In this document: one piece after another, positions 19,449 through 21,959 of the stretch | Position numbering within the stretch: position 1 is the first letter of the stretch | Layout of the letters: each line of letters begins with the position of its first letter | NCBI GenBank assembly: GCA_020650975.1 | Contig: JAIPMN010003329.1 | Span: 1 to 21,959, forward strand | From: Apostichopus californicus | Taxonomy: Eukaryota; Echinodermata; Holothuroidea; Aspidochirotida; Stichopodidae | Reading direction: 5' to 3' | DNA: 21,959 nucleotides | Translations under genes and position numbers: made by a program | The notes under the pieces: generated by a model | Database searches by the model: none | What the model saw: the letters and a program-made list of their open reading frames with translations, nothing else | Told to the model about the DNA's origin: nothing

Positions 19449-19647
19449 ATTGATGATGATTATGATGATGATGATGATGATGATGATGATGGTGATGACG
19501 ATGATGATGATGATGATGATGATGGTGATGGTGGTGGTGGTGGTGATGATGACGACGACGACGACGACGATGACGATGACGATGACGATGATGGTGGTGA
19601 TGATGGTGGTGATGATGGTGATGATGGTGATGATGGTGATGATGAAG
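19449..19647 (+). repeat. GAT/GGT/GAC trinucleotide microsatellite, about 200 bp
   Basis: Nearly uninterrupted triplets: (GAT)n, a short (GGT)4, (GAC)6, then GAT-GAC alternation and GGT-GAT blocks. Because of the triplet period, long open frames appear in several frames (poly-Met/Val, poly-Asp/Gly, and on the minus strand poly-His, poly-Ile and poly-Ser). None has credible gene structure. The ordered change from pure GAT to GAC to GGT-GAT blocks suggests stepwise expansion of point variants. Confidence 0.97.
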
Positions 19648-19768
19648 ATAAAGTGTGTTGCAATGACATGTGTGGTTTGCTGTAGTCTTTCGTATATGGA
19701 AATGATTTGTTCCTGTGTGCATCTATACCCTTTAAGATATCTCCTTTTTTTTAGTGAATCAAAGACAG

Positions 19769-20771
19769 ACATCACTACAAAATTTTAAAGAGTAACACCA
19801 CTGATGCCGTTGTTCTAAGTCTTCTGGATAATGGCAAAGGATTTGGAAATTTAGATGATCCTACCTTCCTATTACCCTTCACAATATGTTGTCGGTAAGT
19901 ACATACATTCTTTAGTTAAAGGCAAGCAGAAACAGCAAGTCTTCGAGTTGGCAGGCGGGTGGGGGAGGGGTGGGGTCTGTAAAAGTGTGGAAGGGGACGA
20001 GATTCACGAGGAAGTTTAGGATTAAGTAGGGTTTGTTTTTTGGGAAAAGTAGTGATTTTTTTGATTTTTTTTGATAAGTTTTGTTTACTATTAAAATTAA
20101 TTGACTACTCTATTTAAAGCGATATATTCATTGTATAATCTGGGCAATGCATTTATATGCATATAATGGTATGGGTGGGGGAAGGGATGGGGTGGAGAGA
20201 GGAAGCGTTTTATATTTCGCTATATCTTATTGTACACTTGTACACTGCATAATGTCATAACAACAACATCAAAAACTAGAAGAGGAATTATATGGTTTTC
20301 TGTTATTTAAAACAAGTTTATAATAAAAACTTAATGTGGGAGATTTGGTTTGATCTAAAAGTATCACAACACGTAAGTGGTGTGCGTCAAAATAGTGGGA
20401 TACCGTGCAGCGAATATATAACATTTTCAACTATAAACGTCTTTATAACTCCAACGTTGGCTTTGTAAATACCAAATGATGTGTTTGTTTGTACTTCTTT
20501 GTTTGTTTGTTTGTTTAATTATAATTAGGTTTGTTTTCTTTCTTTTTTCTGCAGTTTTAGAAATTCAACATACTGGAAATTTAAAGAGTTTACCAAACCT
20601 GATCAGATGCTTGGTGATCAAATGAGGGCGTCCTTGGCTCAGGATCCAATCAATCCTGTCTTAACCGACGATTTCTTCCCAGCCTTAGATCGACGACTGT
20701 CCCAAATTCTCTCAGAACTTGATAGATGCATCAGAAAACTTGGAAGAGCCGCAGTACTTTTGGAAGACTGA
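19769..20771 (+). CDS. 3' end of an unidentified gene, exons 19769-19894 and 20555-20771
   Basis: Two exons join in phase. The first ends TGT CG|GTAAGT (donor at 19895). The second starts after TTTTTTCTGCAG (20554) with T, which completes an Arg codon, and runs 71 further codons to TGA at 20769-20771. About 113 residues are visible. Exon 1 reads YKILKSNTTDAVVLSLLDNG and later LDDPTFLLPFTICC. Exon 2 has FRNSTYWKFKEFTKPDQML, DPINPVLTDDFFPALDRRL, then a helix-like SQILSELDRCIRKLG, ending VLLED. The acceptor of exon 1 is uncertain: CAG at 19768 is preferred because the stronger TTTTTTTTAG at 19754 would put TGA in frame. Upstream exons were not found. I recognise no family. Clean splice sites, matched phase and non-repetitive protein-like composition make it very likely real. 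Confidence 0.7.
19895..20554 (+). other. 660-bp last intron of the unidentified gene
   Basis: It is bounded by GTAAGT and TTCTTTCTTTTTTCTGCAG. It contains G-rich tracts near 19951-19976 and 20174-20198 and a (GTTT)n run just upstream of the acceptor (about 20482-20516). Confidence 0.7.
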
Positions 20772-21464
20772 TTCAATCATGACGTCAAGAGTTGATTTTG
20801 GTTAAGGGCATAGATCGATTGGAGGGGGTGGGGGTACATTGTTATAAACTACTATAATGTAGCAGCCCATGCAGAGAACCAAATTATAGTAGGCTACACT
20901 TACAATCATCACATGAGTCATACAACAAAGTGAGAAATATACCACGGGCTTTATATATGATTTTGTGTTGTAATGAATTGATCATTTCTAAAGGATATTT
21001 CTTGGCAGAAATTTAATCTTGATATGTTATAGTCCAAGAATAAGGGGAAAAGACTGCTACTTTATAACATTTCTATAACTATTCCGGTTTTTAAAGATAT
21101 TCAGATTTAAAATATGCTAGTCTCTGGAATGCTCCTTTAAGGCTAAATTATATGATGACGTCACCTCCTCAGTGCAGGCTTTAATGATATATAATTTTAA
21201 TTAATTGTTTTACAAATTCTAAGACTCAAAGCAAACGTATTTCTTTTAACTTCATATAATCAGCGAGGCAATCTGGGATGACGTTCAACAGAATTTGTCC
21301 ATGACAAATCTGTAACGAATAGTATATATGTCATTTGTGGTTTTAAAAGTCTTATGTTTTCCCACTAAGCTTTTACGTTGCATCAGAGTAACTGACCTGG
21401 TCCATATATATTATATTAAATTGTCCAGTCACCTTACGAGAATATACTATTCTTTATTATATAG
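20772..21464 (+). other. Presumed 3' UTR and downstream DNA of gene 2
   Basis: No coding exon is seen. A perfect AATAAA is absent close to the stop. ATTAAA at 21415-21420 is the best poly(A) candidate, and AATAAG near 21040 is a weaker one. A G-run (20821-20833) and a TGACGTCA CRE palindrome (near 21155) are present. Confidence 0.35.
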
Positions 21465-21561
21465 TTCCCGGTCCTCCTAACGGACCCCCCTCCCCCACCG
21501 GTCCCGGGTTTGTATATTCTCTTGAAACTCATCCACCGCCACCTTCTCGTCTCGCATACGC
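21465..21561 (+). CDS. Possible proline-rich internal exon
   Basis: A 97-nt open stretch lies between an acceptor TTATTATATAG (21464) and a donor ACGC|GTAAGT (21562). In the frame with two bases before the first full codon it reads PGPPNGPPSPTGPGFVYSLE then THPPPPSRLAY, ending in phase 2. It is GC-rich in AT-rich surroundings. A minus-strand reading beginning MRDEKVAVDEFQENIQTRDR is also open, so strand is not certain. It could belong to another transcript that continues beyond the window. Confidence 0.35.
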
Positions 21562-21959
21562 GTAAGTAAAAAGAAAACATCCAGCGATTAACAAATGGAT
21601 TAATTAGTATTTAATCAACATAAAGGTAGCTTATTCATAAAAGAAAAACTGATTTATATTCATAATCGCTGTGTACTTTACTAATCTTCATTTCACCTAG
21701 CTTCACTTTCGTCACGTTTTATCATAATTTTCACCCAGTACGTCCTCTTTCACAGAAAAAAAATATATCCCAATCGACACTACACCAACCACCAAGTATA
21801 ACTATAAAATATCTAGGTTATTGCTAACTGAAATCTCTCCATGGCTAAAGCAGTTTTATTTACCTTCGTGAGATAATGACACATGTTGTACGTAAATCGA
21901 TGAGATTTGAAGCATTTTCTGCTCAAACTGGGTCGATATGGACCCAAATAATCATTGAA

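Noticed and set aside
19263..19788. Long open frames of 170 and 139 codons over the triplet array
   Set aside because: They consist of poly-Ile, poly-Met/Val, poly-His or poly-Ser produced by the GAT/GGT/GAC repeat and are open in several frames at once. They have no credible start or splice structure.

Overview
The window is nuclear DNA from an animal. Genes have GT-AG introns, one of them over 9 kb. The DNA is AT-rich and repeat-laden, with minisatellites, a tRNA-derived SINE, an L2/CR1-like LINE remnant and a CAGGG-ended MITE. The one gene I can name is an Hsp40 that looks like the undivided ancestor of vertebrate DNAJB1/4/5. Together with the SINE and LINE style this suggests a marine invertebrate, perhaps an echinoderm such as a sea cucumber. 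That assignment is an impression, not a proof.

Layout. Positions 1-1290 are upstream DNA. It holds two heat-shock-element/TATA pairs: a distal one (249-364) and the proximal promoter of the Hsp40 gene (about 1088-1305). A probable non-coding first exon ends at 1376. A 270-bp intron follows, then one large coding exon (ATG 1691 to 2476) with the J domain, the G/F region and most of the C-terminal domains. Intron 2477-11704 is 9.2 kb and carries several tandem repeats, a G-rich tract, a SINE (7319-7716), a CpG-rich block with a consensus TATA box (about 7925-8545), a MITE with exact TIRs and target-site duplication (8735-9049) and a LINE 3' end (10070-10405). The last coding exon (11705-11935) restores the Hsp40 C-terminus, and a 3' UTR with an internal 67-bp repeat runs to a poly(A) signal at 12691.

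Positions 12720-19768 hold no recognised coding exon. They contain a CpG-richer stretch (about 13890-14200), a 103-bp duplication, a 79-bp minisatellite bounded by identical 31-bp repeats, G-rich tracts, a CTCF-like site and a long GAT/GGT/GAC microsatellite. At the right, two phase-matched exons (19769-19894 and 20555-20771) form the 3' end of a second plus-strand gene that I cannot identify. A possible proline-rich exon of a third transcript lies at 21465-21561.

The best-supported biology is a heat-inducible type II Hsp40, whose product would pass clients to cytosolic/nuclear Hsp70. Three perfect three-unit HSEs lie in or beside this locus. I saw no dramatic new system. The most interesting leads are the repeated HSEs, the intronic CpG/TATA block, the unidentified gene 2, and the shared SINE/LINE tail.
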